From contig DKUN01000006.1 in the NCBI GenBank assembly GCA_002490725.1, positions 1 through 64,000 of the forward strand: DNA of 64,000 bases. Reading direction: 5' to 3'. This DNA is from Porphyromonadaceae bacterium UBA7203 (GTDB taxonomy: Bacteria > Bacteroidota > Bacteroidia > Bacteroidales > Muribaculaceae). Below are positions 39,140-47,793 of the stretch, piece after piece. Position numbers and translations under genes: made by a program. The first letter of the stretch is position 1. Every line of letters begins with the position of its first letter. The notes beneath the pieces are model-generated. The model did not search any database. It was not told the DNA's origin and was given only the letters and a program-made list of their open reading frames with translations.

Positions 39140-41350
39140 TCAGGCGAGGTCGCGGGCCACTGAGGGCTGGGCCACGAGCCAGACCACGTCGCCTTCGCGG
39201 AAGGCTTCGGCCGGGGCGAGGCTGATGAAGGCACCGCCGCGCTGAAGGGCTACGACCAGTGCGTGGCGCTCGTTGCGCAGGTCGGCTTCCTGAAGTGTCT
39301 TGCCCGGCAGGGGAGAGGAGGGTGAAAGGGTGATTGAGGTCAGGCGTACGTCTTCGGTTTTACCTTCGGCGGCCGATGATTCGGCGCCCTGTTCGAGCCG
39401 GGCCATGAAGCGCGATATGTCGTCCTCGGTGCCTATGACTCCGACCACGTCGCCCGGAAACAGTCGCTGGTTGCCGCCGGGAACGGGAATTACGGCACCA
39501 CCGCGCTGGATTGAGGCGATGTTGACGCCGAATTTGCGGCCGACATTGCTGATGCACAGGCGGTCGCCGACAAACGGGCAGTCGTAGCCTACGGTGCCGA
39601 AAGCGAGGTGCATGTTGCTGACCAGGTTGTTTTTTGAACCCGAGCGGCGCAGTTCGCGTTCGTTGAGGTTGTCGAGAAAGCGCGATTCGAGACGCACCAG
39701 GCGGTGGTGTACCCTGCGCGAAACAAAAATGAAGGCGAGGGTGAACAGGGCAACTCCGATTGTTATTCCGATTGAGAAGCCGAAATATGAGCCGATGACG
39801 TAGACCACAAACCCGGTGCACAGGAGCAGCCGGAACAGTGCCATGACCACGAGCGGAACTTCAGCTCGCGCATTGTTTTGAATTAGCAGCTGGCGCTCGG
39901 AGCGTCGCGACGAGTGGTAGGTCAGGGCCAAAAGGAAGGGCGACATCATGCCGATGGTCACAATGCAGCTGATAATGCGCCCCCAGACGCCGGAAATGAG
40001 CGTGCCAAGCAGCGGGTCGATGTAAAGCCGGCTGATGAGGGTAATGGCCGTGAGCAGGATGCCGTAGAGCAGTATGCGCCAGGTGTAGCGCCTCATGACT
40101 GCCTGCCACACCCGTTTGGATTCGCTTTCGGTTGCGGCCGAGGTCGAGTAGCGGTCAATGAGAAACTGCCATCGTTTGGGCAGGTTGCGGGCCACGAACC
40201 CGTAAGTCGGGTCGGCGAACTTGATGAAGTAGGGGGTGGTGAAAGTGGTGATTACCGAAACGGCCACGATTATGGGATACATCGAGGAGTCGAGCACACC
40301 GAGCGAGGTGCCGAGAGTGGCGATGATGAATGAGAATTCGCCGATCTGGGTGAGGGTGAAGCCGCTCTGGAGCGCTATTTTGAGGGGCTGGCCTGTCAGG
40401 AGCATGCCTGAGGTGCCGAAAAAGAGGCCGCCGACGATGACGGCGCCTGACAGCAACAGAATCGGTCGCCAGTATTCGATAATTACGGTTGGATTGACCA
40501 TCATGCCGACAGAGATGAAAAATACGGCGCCGAAAAGGTTCTTGACGGGGCCGACCACGTGCTCGATTCGTTCGGCGTAGCTGGTGCCGGCGAGAATCGA
40601 GCCCATGACGAATGCTCCGAGAGCGAGCGAAAAGCCGCAATAGACGGCGGTGACGGCCATGCCCAGACACAGGCCCATTGAGAGCACCAGCAGGGTCTCG
40701 TCGTTGAGGTAGCGCCTGACGGCGTTGAGAAAGGTGGGAAGGATGTAGGTGCCCACGACGAACCACACCACCAGAAAGAAGATGAGCTTGGCAACGCTGA
40801 GCAGCAGTTCGGAGCCTTGAACCGAGTTGTTGACGGCAACCGACGAGAGGATGACCATGAGCAACACGGCGAAGAGGTCTTCGACAATGAGCACGCCGAA
40901 TACTCTGGGAGCAAAGAGTCTGTGGCGCAGTCCGAGGTCGGAGAGCGCCTTGAGTATGATGGTGGTTGACTGCATGGATATCATGCCGCCGAGGAAGATG
41001 CTGTTGATGTTGGAGAATCCGAGCAGGTGGCCTATGCAGAATCCGGTCGACATCATGCCGATGATTACAATCATGGCCGTGACGATAGCAGAGCCTCCGC
41101 AGCTCATCAGTTTTTTGAAACTGAATTCGAGGCCGAGGGTAAAGAGCAGGACCACGATGCCGATTTCGGCCCAGAAGTCAATGTTGTCGGCATTAGCCAG
41201 CGATGGCAGTGGCTCGAAGTTGGGGCTGGCAAGAAAGCCTGCTACTATATAGCCGAGCACGACGGGCTGCTTGATTCGTTTGAACAGCAGGGTCACGATG
41301 GTGCCGAGCACCATAATGTAGGCGAGGTCGGTGATTAGCGACTCTATCAC
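39140..41350 (-). CDS. Cation:proton antiporter (CPA2/KefB type) with two TrkA-C domains
   Basis: This 736-residue monovalent cation/proton antiporter has about 12-13 N-terminal helices (residues 1-390) of the Na_H_Exchanger family. These include the ion-binding stretch LGLRHRLFAPRVFGVLIVEDLFAVLLM. Further helices follow (about 425-550), then two C-terminal RCK_C/TrkA-C regulatory domains (about 580-655 and 660-736). There is no nucleotide-binding RCK_N domain, unlike KefB/KefC, so gating may use another ligand. It is 75 nt downstream of the MgtC gene on the same strand. Confidence 0.9.
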   Translation of the reverse strand: MIESLITDLAYIMVLGTIVTLLFKRIKQPVVLGYIVAGFLASPNFEPLPSLANADNIDFWAEIGIVVLLFTLGLEFSFKKLMSCGGSAIVTAMIVIIGMMSTGFCIGHLLGFSNINSIFLGGMISMQSTTIILKALSDLGLRHRLFAPRVFGVLIVEDLFAVLLMVILSSVAVNNSVQGSELLLSVAKLIFFLVVWFVVGTYILPTFLNAVRRYLNDETLLVLSMGLCLGMAVTAVYCGFSLALGAFVMGSILAGTSYAERIEHVVGPVKNLFGAVFFISVGMMVNPTVIIEYWRPILLLSGAVIVGGLFFGTSGMLLTGQPLKIALQSGFTLTQIGEFSFIIATLGTSLGVLDSSMYPIIVAVSVITTFTTPYFIKFADPTYGFVARNLPKRWQFLIDRYSTSAATESESKRVWQAVMRRYTWRILLYGILLTAITLISRLYIDPLLGTLISGVWGRIISCIVTIGMMSPFLLALTYHSSRRSERQLLIQNNARAEVPLVVMALFRLLLCTGFVVYVIGSYFGFSIGITIGVALFTLAFIFVSRRVHHRLVRLESRFLDNLNERELRRSGSKNNLVSNMHLAFGTVGYDCPFVGDRLCISNVGRKFGVNIASIQRGGAVIPVPGGNQRLFPGDVVGVIGTEDDISRFMARLEQGAESSAAEGKTEDVRLTSITLSPSSPLPGKTLQEADLRNERHALVVALQRGGAFISLAPAEAFREGDVVWLVAQPSVARDLA

Positions 41351-41382
41351 GGGGAGGGGACGATAATGTTGAAAAGTTGTTG

Positions 41383-41420
41383 AAAAAACGGGCGGGCCGG
41401 AGGCAGCGGCAGTCGCTGCC
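41383..41420 (-). terminator. Possible terminator or attenuator after the MgtC-family gene
   Basis: On the minus strand a 7-bp stem GGCAGCG / CGCTGCC (41402-41408 and 41414-41420) is followed, after a C/G-rich stretch, by six T (plus-strand A-run 41383-41388). The distance between stem and T-run is longer than ideal. Confidence 0.35.
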
Positions 41421-41425
41421 GTGCG

Positions 41426-42142
41426 CTAACTGAGCTGGTTGGCTATGGATATGGCTTCGGTCGGATATACTTTCGACAGCTCACGGAACAGGGCTATGTA
41501 GTCGGTGTGTTCGCGCAGCAGCACCACGAGGTTGAGTCGTGTCGTGCCGGCAATGTAGTCATATTCGACGTAGGTGTTGACGAGCGAGCCGTGGCCGGCG
41601 GCGAGTGCCGTGCGGTAGGGCTGCACGTCGGTGCAGATTGTGCGCACCTTGATTCGGATTATTCGGCTCTCGGCTCCCATTTCGAGCTTGCGCTCAATGT
41701 TTTCGAGCCATACGAGAATTATGAGAATAAGCAGTGTGGCAAACACCGAGAGCAGGTAAAGGCCTACGCCGACGGCGAGGCCGATAATTGACGACATCCA
41801 GATGCCGGCGGCGGTAGTAAGGCCGCGCACCGAGCCTTTGGCCTGGATGATTGCGCCGGCGCCGAGAAAGCCGACGCCGGTAATCACCTGGGCCGCAATT
41901 CGGCCGGGGTCGCCGTTTTTGAGTCCGACATATTCCTGACACACGTAGATGCTGACGAGCATGGCCAGGGTGGCGCCCATGGCTATGAGCGAGAAGGTGC
42001 GCAGTCCGGCCGGCTGGCCTTTGCGCTTGCGCTCGTAGCCGACAACGGCGCCGAGCACCATGCTGAGCATCAGCTTGAACAGCGCCTGGCCGTTGGTGAC
42101 ATCGGCGCCTGTAAGTTCTTCGAACAAGAGAAAGAAGTCCAT
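41426..42142 (-). CDS. MgtC/SapB family membrane protein
   Basis: This 238-residue protein has the MgtC/SapB N-terminal membrane domain (about residues 20-150). It includes the family signature VLGAVVGYERKRKGQPAGLRTFSLIAMGATL and GVGFLGAGAIIQAKGSVRGLTTAAGIW. A soluble C-terminal ACT-like domain follows (about 155-238). Family members help bacteria cope with low magnesium or acid stress, and some modulate ATP synthase or phosphate uptake; which applies here is unknown. Its neighbours on the same strand are a coiled-coil membrane protein and a KefB-like antiporter, fitting an ion-homeostasis unit. Confidence 0.92.
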   Translation of the reverse strand: MDFFLLFEELTGADVTNGQALFKLMLSMVLGAVVGYERKRKGQPAGLRTFSLIAMGATLAMLVSIYVCQEYVGLKNGDPGRIAAQVITGVGFLGAGAIIQAKGSVRGLTTAAGIWMSSIIGLAVGVGLYLLSVFATLLILIILVWLENIERKLEMGAESRIIRIKVRTICTDVQPYRTALAAGHGSLVNTYVEYDYIAGTTRLNLVVLLREHTDYIALFRELSKVYPTEAISIANQLS

Positions 42143-42191
42143 TGTCGTGTCAGGTCGGTGATTGGAGAGGTGCGCGGATTAGGGGTACGGC

Positions 42192-43106
42192 TTATTTCGA
42201 CATGTCGAAATTGCGTGATGCCAGGCGGTAGTTGTCGCAGAAAAGTTCTACGCGATAGCTGCCGGGAGTGAGGGTGGCGTTATTGTTCCAGTAAATGGTC
42301 ACTCCGGGAATTTCGTTGCCTTCGTATTCAACGTCTTTCTTGGCGGTGGCTTCGAGAGTGGCGCCTTCAAAACCGAATGTGATGCCGTTGCCTTTCAGTA
42401 GGTTGCCTTCGGGGGTCGTTATGCGGGCAAAGATGCTTTTGCGGCCTACAGGGGTAGAGTTGTTTTGCGGAATGGTAAAGGTGATGGCGAGCTGTTTGGC
42501 CTTTTTGATTTTCTTTTCGGTCTTGCCTTTGGCGTTGAGGGCCTGGAGGCTGATGCTGCTGACGTTGAGCTTTTCGGCAAGCTGCATGCGCTGGCTTAGC
42601 ACTTCGTTCTTAGAGGTGGTTTCGGCCACGCGGTTGCTGAGCTGGCGGTTGCTCTGCTCGAGGGTCTCGTTTTTGGCGCGGAGCTCCTGGTTCTGCTGGT
42701 TCAGCTCGTTGATTTGCTCTACGTAGTGGCGCATGATTTCCTTCAGGGTCGCTATTTCCTTCTGGAGTTCGGCAATGCGGGCCTGCGAGAGCTTGTCGCG
42801 CTGCTTGAGTTCCTGGCGGAGCTGCTCCACTTTATTTTTAGCGGCTTCGTATTCGGCGCGGATGCTGTCGTTGTTGAACAGAACCATCTGGCCCTCATGC
42901 TGAACGAACGATGCTGACAGTTCGTCGTATTCGTTAGATAGCTGGAGCTGTTCATTGGCCAGCTCGAGTTCCTGAATCTTGAGCATGGCCTCGTCGGAGG
43001 CCTGTTTCTGACTGATAAGCATCCACACGAGAGCGCCTACAATCACGCAGGCAACCACTGCGCCGGCAATAATCGGCGCCCAATTACGTCCCTTGTTATC
43101 TTCCAT
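42192..43106 (-). CDS. Membrane-anchored coiled-coil protein of unknown function
   Basis: This 304-residue protein has one N-terminal transmembrane helix (WAPIIAGAVVACVIVGALVWML, about residues 9-30). A long continuous coiled coil follows (about 34-185), rich in Glu, Gln, Leu and Asn heptads. A C-terminal beta domain (about 200-304) contains GRKSIFARITTPEGNLLKG and TPGSYRVELFCDNYRLASR. The orientation is probably inside-to-periplasm, placing the beta domain in the periplasm. It has no enzyme motif. It starts the minus-strand unit with the MgtC-family gene, 49 nt away. I know of similar unnamed proteins in Bacteroidales but no function. Confidence 0.75.
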   Translation of the reverse strand: MEDNKGRNWAPIIAGAVVACVIVGALVWMLISQKQASDEAMLKIQELELANEQLQLSNEYDELSASFVQHEGQMVLFNNDSIRAEYEAAKNKVEQLRQELKQRDKLSQARIAELQKEIATLKEIMRHYVEQINELNQQNQELRAKNETLEQSNRQLSNRVAETTSKNEVLSQRMQLAEKLNVSSISLQALNAKGKTEKKIKKAKQLAITFTIPQNNSTPVGRKSIFARITTPEGNLLKGNGITFGFEGATLEATAKKDVEYEGNEIPGVTIYWNNNATLTPGSYRVELFCDNYRLASRNFDMSK

Positions 43107-43130
43107 AATTCTTAAAAGTTTTATTTTGGC

Positions 43131-43169
43131 GCAAAGTTACGAAAATTCTCGAATATTTAGTAACTTTGC
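43131..43169. promoter_or_regulatory. Divergent promoter region with a 10-bp inverted repeat
   Basis: GCAAAGTTAC (43131-43140) and GTAACTTTGC (43160-43169) are perfect inverted repeats. Each holds a -7 box TAACTTTG: minus strand at 43132-43139 for the coiled-coil gene, plus strand at 43161-43168 for the ribonucleotide reductase gene. The plus-strand box lies 7 nt before the ATG at 43176. Confidence 0.6.
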
Positions 43170-43175
43170 AGGCAA

Positions 43176-45728
43176 ATGGAACCTCAAATATCATTCACAC
43201 CCGTCGAGCCGGAGAAGGTACACTCCGCAACGCTCGAATATTTTGGCGGTGACGAACTTGCCGCCCGTGTCTGGGCCTCGAAATATGCCTTGAAAGACAG
43301 TTTCGGCAATCTCTATGAGATGACCCCTGACGATATGCACCGTCGCCTTGCGCGCGAGTTTGCCCGCATCGAGGCGAAGTATCCCAACCCGATGAGCGAG
43401 GATGAAATCTTCGGTCTGCTCAAGGACTTCCGCTATCTGGTGCCGCAAGGTTCTCCTATGAGCGGAATCGGCAACCCGTTTCAGACCGTATCGCTCAGCA
43501 ACTGCTTTGTAATCGGTCTTGAGGATCCGTCCGACAGCTATGGCGCGATACTCAAACTCGACGAGGAACAGGTGCAGCTGATGAAGCGCCGTGGCGGTGT
43601 GGGTCATGACTTGAGCCAGTTGCGCCCCAAGGGCATGCCTGTCAAGAATTCGGCGCTGACTTCGACCGGTCTGGTGCCGTTCATGGAGCGCTATAGCAAC
43701 ACGACCCGCGAGGTGGCGCAAGACGGCCGTCGCGGTGCGCTGATGCTCACCACTTCGATTGTGCATCCTGATTCGGAGGCATTTATCGATGCCAAGCTGA
43801 CCGAAGGCAAAATTACCGGCGCTAACGTGTCGGTGCGCATTACCGACGAGTTTATGCGCTGTGCCGAGGCGGGCGTGAAGTTTACGCAGAAATTTCCGGT
43901 TGACTCCGGCGAGCCGTTGGTGAGCAAGGAAATCGACGCCAAGGCCCTTTGGTTAAAGATTGTACATAATGCCTGGAAATCGGCCGAACCCGGTGTGCTT
44001 TTCTGGGATACGATAACCCGCGAGTCGCTGCCCGACTGCTATGCCGACCTCGGTTTCCGCACAATTTCGACCAATCCGTGCGGCGAGATTCCGCTGTGTC
44101 CCTACGACAGCTGCCGCCTGCTCGCCATTAACCTTTACAGTTATGTCGACGAGCCGTTTACGGAGCGTGCGTCGTTCAACTACGCCCGCCTCGCCGACCA
44201 TGCCGCCAAGGCCCAGCGCCTGATGGACGACCTGATTGATCTTGAAATCGAGAAGATTGACGCCATTCTGGCTAAAATCGACGCCGACCCTGAAGACGCC
44301 GACGTGAAGCACACCGAGCGCCACCTTTGGGAAAAAATACGCTCGCGCACACTGATGGGGCGCCGAACCGGACTCGGCACCACCGCCGAGGGCGATATGA
44401 TTGCCGCGCTCGGTCTGACATATGGCACCCCCGAGGCTACGGCTCAGTCGGTCAACGTTCACCGCGCCGTTGCGCTGGCTGCCTACGGCTCGTCGGTTAC
44501 AATGGCTGCCGAACGCGGAAAATTCGAGGTGTTTGACGCTGCCCGCGAGGCCTCGAACCCGTTTATGCAGCGCCTGTTTGAGGCCGACCCGCAGCTGCGC
44601 GACCGCATGCTGGAATATGGCCGCCGCAACATTGCCTGTCTGACAATCGCGCCGACAGGCACCGTATCGCTGATGACTCGCACCTCCTCGGGCATCGAGC
44701 CGGTGTTCATGCCGGTTTATCAGCGCCGTCGCAAGGTGAACCCCAACGACAAGGATGTGCGCGTGGATTATGTCGATGAATCGGGCGACGCATTTGAAGA
44801 ATATATTGTCTACCACCCCAAATTCCTGGAGTGGATGAAAGTGCAGGGCATCGAACCCTCGCAGAAAATGTCGGCCGAAGAGATTTCGGCTCTGGTGGCG
44901 CGCTCGCCCTATGCAGGCGCGTCGGCCAACGAAATAGACTGGCTTGAAAAAGTCAACATGCAGGGAGCCGTGCAGAAGTGGGTCGACCACTCGATTTCCG
45001 TTACAATCAACCTGCCCTCGACCGTGACCGAAGAGACCGTCAACGAACTCTATCTGCGTGCCTGGAAGGCCGGATGCAAAGGGTGTACGGTTTATCGCGA
45101 CGGATGCCGTTCGGGCGTGCTCAACGCCATTACTCCCTCAAAAAAGAAAGAGGAGAAGAGTGTTGCCGCCGCCGGCCCGATGCTGCCCAAGCGTCCGGTG
45201 TCGCTCGAGGCCGACGTGGTACGCTTCCAGAACAACAAAGAAAAGTGGATTGCCTTTGTGGGGCTGGTTGACGGCCGCCCCTACGAGATATTTACGGGCC
45301 TTAACGACGACGAAGACGGTCTGTTCCTGCCCAAGTCGGTTACCCGAGGCAATATCATCAAGACTATCGACGAAGACGGCAACAAGCGCTATGACTTCCA
45401 GTTCGTGAACAAGCGCGGCCACAAAACCACCATCGAGGGGCTCTCCGATAAGTTCAACCCCGAGTTCTGGAACTATGCCAAGCTGATTTCGGGTGTGCTC
45501 CGCTATAGGATGCCTATTGACCAGGTGATTAAGATGGTCGACGGACTTCAGCTTGACTCTGAGAATATTAACACGTGGAAAGCCGGCGTTGAGCGCGCTC
45601 TGAAAAAATATATTCCGAGCGGCACTTCGGCCAGTGGCCACAAGTGTCCTAACTGCGGTCAGGAAACGCTTGTTTATCAGGAAGGTTGCCTGGTCTGCAC
45701 GTCGTGTGGCACGAGCAAGTGCGGATAA
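43176..45728 (+). CDS. nrdJ: Adenosylcobalamin-dependent (class II) ribonucleoside-diphosphate reductase
   Basis: This 850-residue enzyme reduces ribonucleotides to deoxyribonucleotides with a B12-generated thiyl radical, so it works with or without oxygen. Landmarks are LSNCFVIG, RRGGVGHDLSQLRP, the catalytic loop NPCGEIPL (N300-C302-E304), a TSCPD-like region (PKRPVSLEADVVRFQNNKEKW), and a C-terminal zinc-ribbon with CPNCG and CTSCG pairs. The ATP-cone expected in some reductases is not obvious. No cobalamin riboswitch is visible; only about 70 nt separate it from the divergent gene. Its stop overlaps the glucanotransferase start by one base. Confidence 0.95.
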   Translation: MEPQISFTPVEPEKVHSATLEYFGGDELAARVWASKYALKDSFGNLYEMTPDDMHRRLAREFARIEAKYPNPMSEDEIFGLLKDFRYLVPQGSPMSGIGNPFQTVSLSNCFVIGLEDPSDSYGAILKLDEEQVQLMKRRGGVGHDLSQLRPKGMPVKNSALTSTGLVPFMERYSNTTREVAQDGRRGALMLTTSIVHPDSEAFIDAKLTEGKITGANVSVRITDEFMRCAEAGVKFTQKFPVDSGEPLVSKEIDAKALWLKIVHNAWKSAEPGVLFWDTITRESLPDCYADLGFRTISTNPCGEIPLCPYDSCRLLAINLYSYVDEPFTERASFNYARLADHAAKAQRLMDDLIDLEIEKIDAILAKIDADPEDADVKHTERHLWEKIRSRTLMGRRTGLGTTAEGDMIAALGLTYGTPEATAQSVNVHRAVALAAYGSSVTMAAERGKFEVFDAAREASNPFMQRLFEADPQLRDRMLEYGRRNIACLTIAPTGTVSLMTRTSSGIEPVFMPVYQRRRKVNPNDKDVRVDYVDESGDAFEEYIVYHPKFLEWMKVQGIEPSQKMSAEEISALVARSPYAGASANEIDWLEKVNMQGAVQKWVDHSISVTINLPSTVTEETVNELYLRAWKAGCKGCTVYRDGCRSGVLNAITPSKKKEEKSVAAAGPMLPKRPVSLEADVVRFQNNKEKWIAFVGLVDGRPYEIFTGLNDDEDGLFLPKSVTRGNIIKTIDEDGNKRYDFQFVNKRGHKTTIEGLSDKFNPEFWNYAKLISGVLRYRMPIDQVIKMVDGLQLDSENINTWKAGVERALKKYIPSGTSASGHKCPNCGQETLVYQEGCLVCTSCGTSKCG

Positions 45729-47722
45729 TGGAAAGGTCTGAAAAACTGCTGCGCGTACTGACGACGCGTCTCGCTCCCGGCCTGGCGGTAGCCGTTTGCG
45801 GCTCCGCACCCGAACTCGGGTCGTGGCAGCCGTCCAAAGCCCTGCGCATGAATCGCGTCGGCATTCCTCTGTGGAGTGTCGGCGTGAGCCGTTCATTGCC
45901 GGCCGACACCGAATTTAAATTTATCATTGTCGGCACGGGCGACGACAGCGTAATCTGGGAGGAAGGCGCCAACCGCACTCTCGGTCAGCCGGGTCCGCTT
46001 GAATTCCGCGGAGGCGCGCGCTGGCGTGCGGCTGGCACGGCCGTGCCCGTGTTCTCGCTTCGCAGCAATGACGACTTTGGCTGCGGCGATTTCGAAGACC
46101 TCCGTATGCTGGTTGACTGGGCCGCCGCCACGGGCCAGCAGGTCATACAGATTCTTCCGGTCAATGACACGACCATGACGCGCACCCGCAGCGACTCGTA
46201 CCCCTACAGCGCAATCTCGTCGTTTGCGCTCCATCCGCTCTATCTGCGGCCCCGGTTGCTCGGCCTCCCGTCCGACCGCAACACGCGCCGCCGCTTCGAG
46301 CGCCTGCGCCTCAGGCTCAATGCAGAGCCCGCGGTCGACTATCCGGCCGTGGTTGCGGCCAAGGAGGAGTATGCGCGCATAATATATAAGGAGCAGGGTA
46401 CCGGCGAGCTGCAATCGCGTGAGTTTGCTGACTTCATGGCCGCCAATGCTTCGTGGCTGATGCCCTATTGCGCGTTCAGCGTGCTCCGCGACCATGGACG
46501 TCTCGGCGAACCCTACTCGCCCGGGCTGGTCATGCAGCTTGCGCTCGAAAATGCCGACGGCAACTTCATGTTTTACGCGTGGCTTCAGTATCATCTACAC
46601 CGCCAGCTGCTCGGGGCGTGCCGCTATGCGCGCAGCCGCGGCGTGGCCGTCAAGGGCGATATTCCGATCGGAGTGTCGGCCTCGGGGGTCGATGCCTGGC
46701 AATATCCCGAACTGTTTAACCTCGACGCGTCGGCCGGAGCGCCGCCCGACGCCTTTGCCGCCGACGGCCAGAACTGGGGCTTCCCGACTTATAACTGGGA
46801 ACGCATGGCTCAGGACGGCTTTGCATGGTGGAGGTCGCGTCTGGAACACATGGCCCAATATTTCGACGCCTATCGCATTGACCACATTCTCGGATTTTTC
46901 AGAATCTGGGAAATTCCGGTGGGTGTTTCGTCGGGCCTGCTCGGCCACTTCGCGCCTGCGCTGCCCCTTGGTCCCGGCGAGATGCTTGCCCGCTATGGCT
47001 TCAGGTTCGAACCGTGGATGGCTGTCGGCTCCGATAATTGTCCGACCGACCTGCTCTTTGTCGAGGACCCGTATGCCAAAGGGTGTTACCACCCCCGCAT
47101 CGGCGGCTTCGATGCTCCCTGTTTTGCGCGCCTGGATGCGGCCATGCAGCAGTCTTACAGGGTCATGCACGAAGATTTCTTCTATCGCCGGCATGATGAC
47201 TTCTGGCGCCACAGTGCCCTTAAGAAACTGCCCGCGCTGGTCAACGCGACGCCGATGCTGGCCTGCGCCGAAGACCTCGGCATGATTCCCGCCTGTGTGC
47301 CCGGAGTGCTCGACGAGGTGCGCGTGCTGGCACTCGAAGTGCAGCGCATGCCGAAGCAATATGGCGTGGAACTGGCCGACCCCGAAAGTTACGGCTGGAT
47401 GAACGTTGCCACGACATCGACCCACGACATGGCGCCTCTGCGACTGTGGCTTGAGCAGACCGGCCGCGATTCATCGCCCTCGGCGTGCGAGGAATATGTG
47501 CGGGCCCATGTCGACTCGCCCGCCATGCTTGCCGTGTTGCCGCTGCAAGACTGGCTGTCGGTCGACGCCGCCATGCGTAACCCCGATGCGGCGTCGGAAC
47601 AAATCAACGTTCCGGCCAATCCTGACCATTACTGGCGCTACCGCATGCATCTGACCCTTGAGCGGCTCATGGAGGGCGAGGAATTGCGCTCTAACATCGC
47701 CTCAATGACGTCGTGTCGCTGA
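45728..47722 (+). CDS. 4-alpha-glucanotransferase (GH77) with one CBM20 starch-binding domain
   Basis: This 664-residue MalQ/DPE2-type enzyme transfers alpha-1,4-glucan segments during maltodextrin or glycogen metabolism. A single CBM20 (about residues 5-95, with CGSAPELGSWQPSKALRM) precedes the GH77 barrel. The barrel has the nucleophile in YRIDHILGFF, the acid/base in CAEDLGMIP and the third carboxylate in STHDMAPLR. There is no signal peptide, so it acts in the cytosol. Related Bacteroidetes enzymes often carry two CBM20 units and are longer. I chose ATG 45728, overlapping the nrdJ stop by one base; an upstream ATG at 45686 would encode a tail inside nrdJ. Confidence 0.92.
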   Translation: MERSEKLLRVLTTRLAPGLAVAVCGSAPELGSWQPSKALRMNRVGIPLWSVGVSRSLPADTEFKFIIVGTGDDSVIWEEGANRTLGQPGPLEFRGGARWRAAGTAVPVFSLRSNDDFGCGDFEDLRMLVDWAAATGQQVIQILPVNDTTMTRTRSDSYPYSAISSFALHPLYLRPRLLGLPSDRNTRRRFERLRLRLNAEPAVDYPAVVAAKEEYARIIYKEQGTGELQSREFADFMAANASWLMPYCAFSVLRDHGRLGEPYSPGLVMQLALENADGNFMFYAWLQYHLHRQLLGACRYARSRGVAVKGDIPIGVSASGVDAWQYPELFNLDASAGAPPDAFAADGQNWGFPTYNWERMAQDGFAWWRSRLEHMAQYFDAYRIDHILGFFRIWEIPVGVSSGLLGHFAPALPLGPGEMLARYGFRFEPWMAVGSDNCPTDLLFVEDPYAKGCYHPRIGGFDAPCFARLDAAMQQSYRVMHEDFFYRRHDDFWRHSALKKLPALVNATPMLACAEDLGMIPACVPGVLDEVRVLALEVQRMPKQYGVELADPESYGWMNVATTSTHDMAPLRLWLEQTGRDSSPSACEEYVRAHVDSPAMLAVLPLQDWLSVDAAMRNPDAASEQINVPANPDHYWRYRMHLTLERLMEGEELRSNIASMTSCR

Positions 47723-47749
47723 CAATGCTGACGTTACAGATATTTTTTG

Positions 47750-47757
47750 TAACTTTG
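47750..47757 (+). promoter_or_regulatory. -7 box upstream of the M16 peptidase gene
   Basis: TAACTTTG matches TAnnTTTG exactly and lies 36 nt before the ATG at 47794. The sequence 20 nt upstream (GCTG) is a poor -33 box. Confidence 0.5.
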
Positions 47758-47793
47758 CGCGATTGAAATTATTTATACTTATTGCTATAACAG

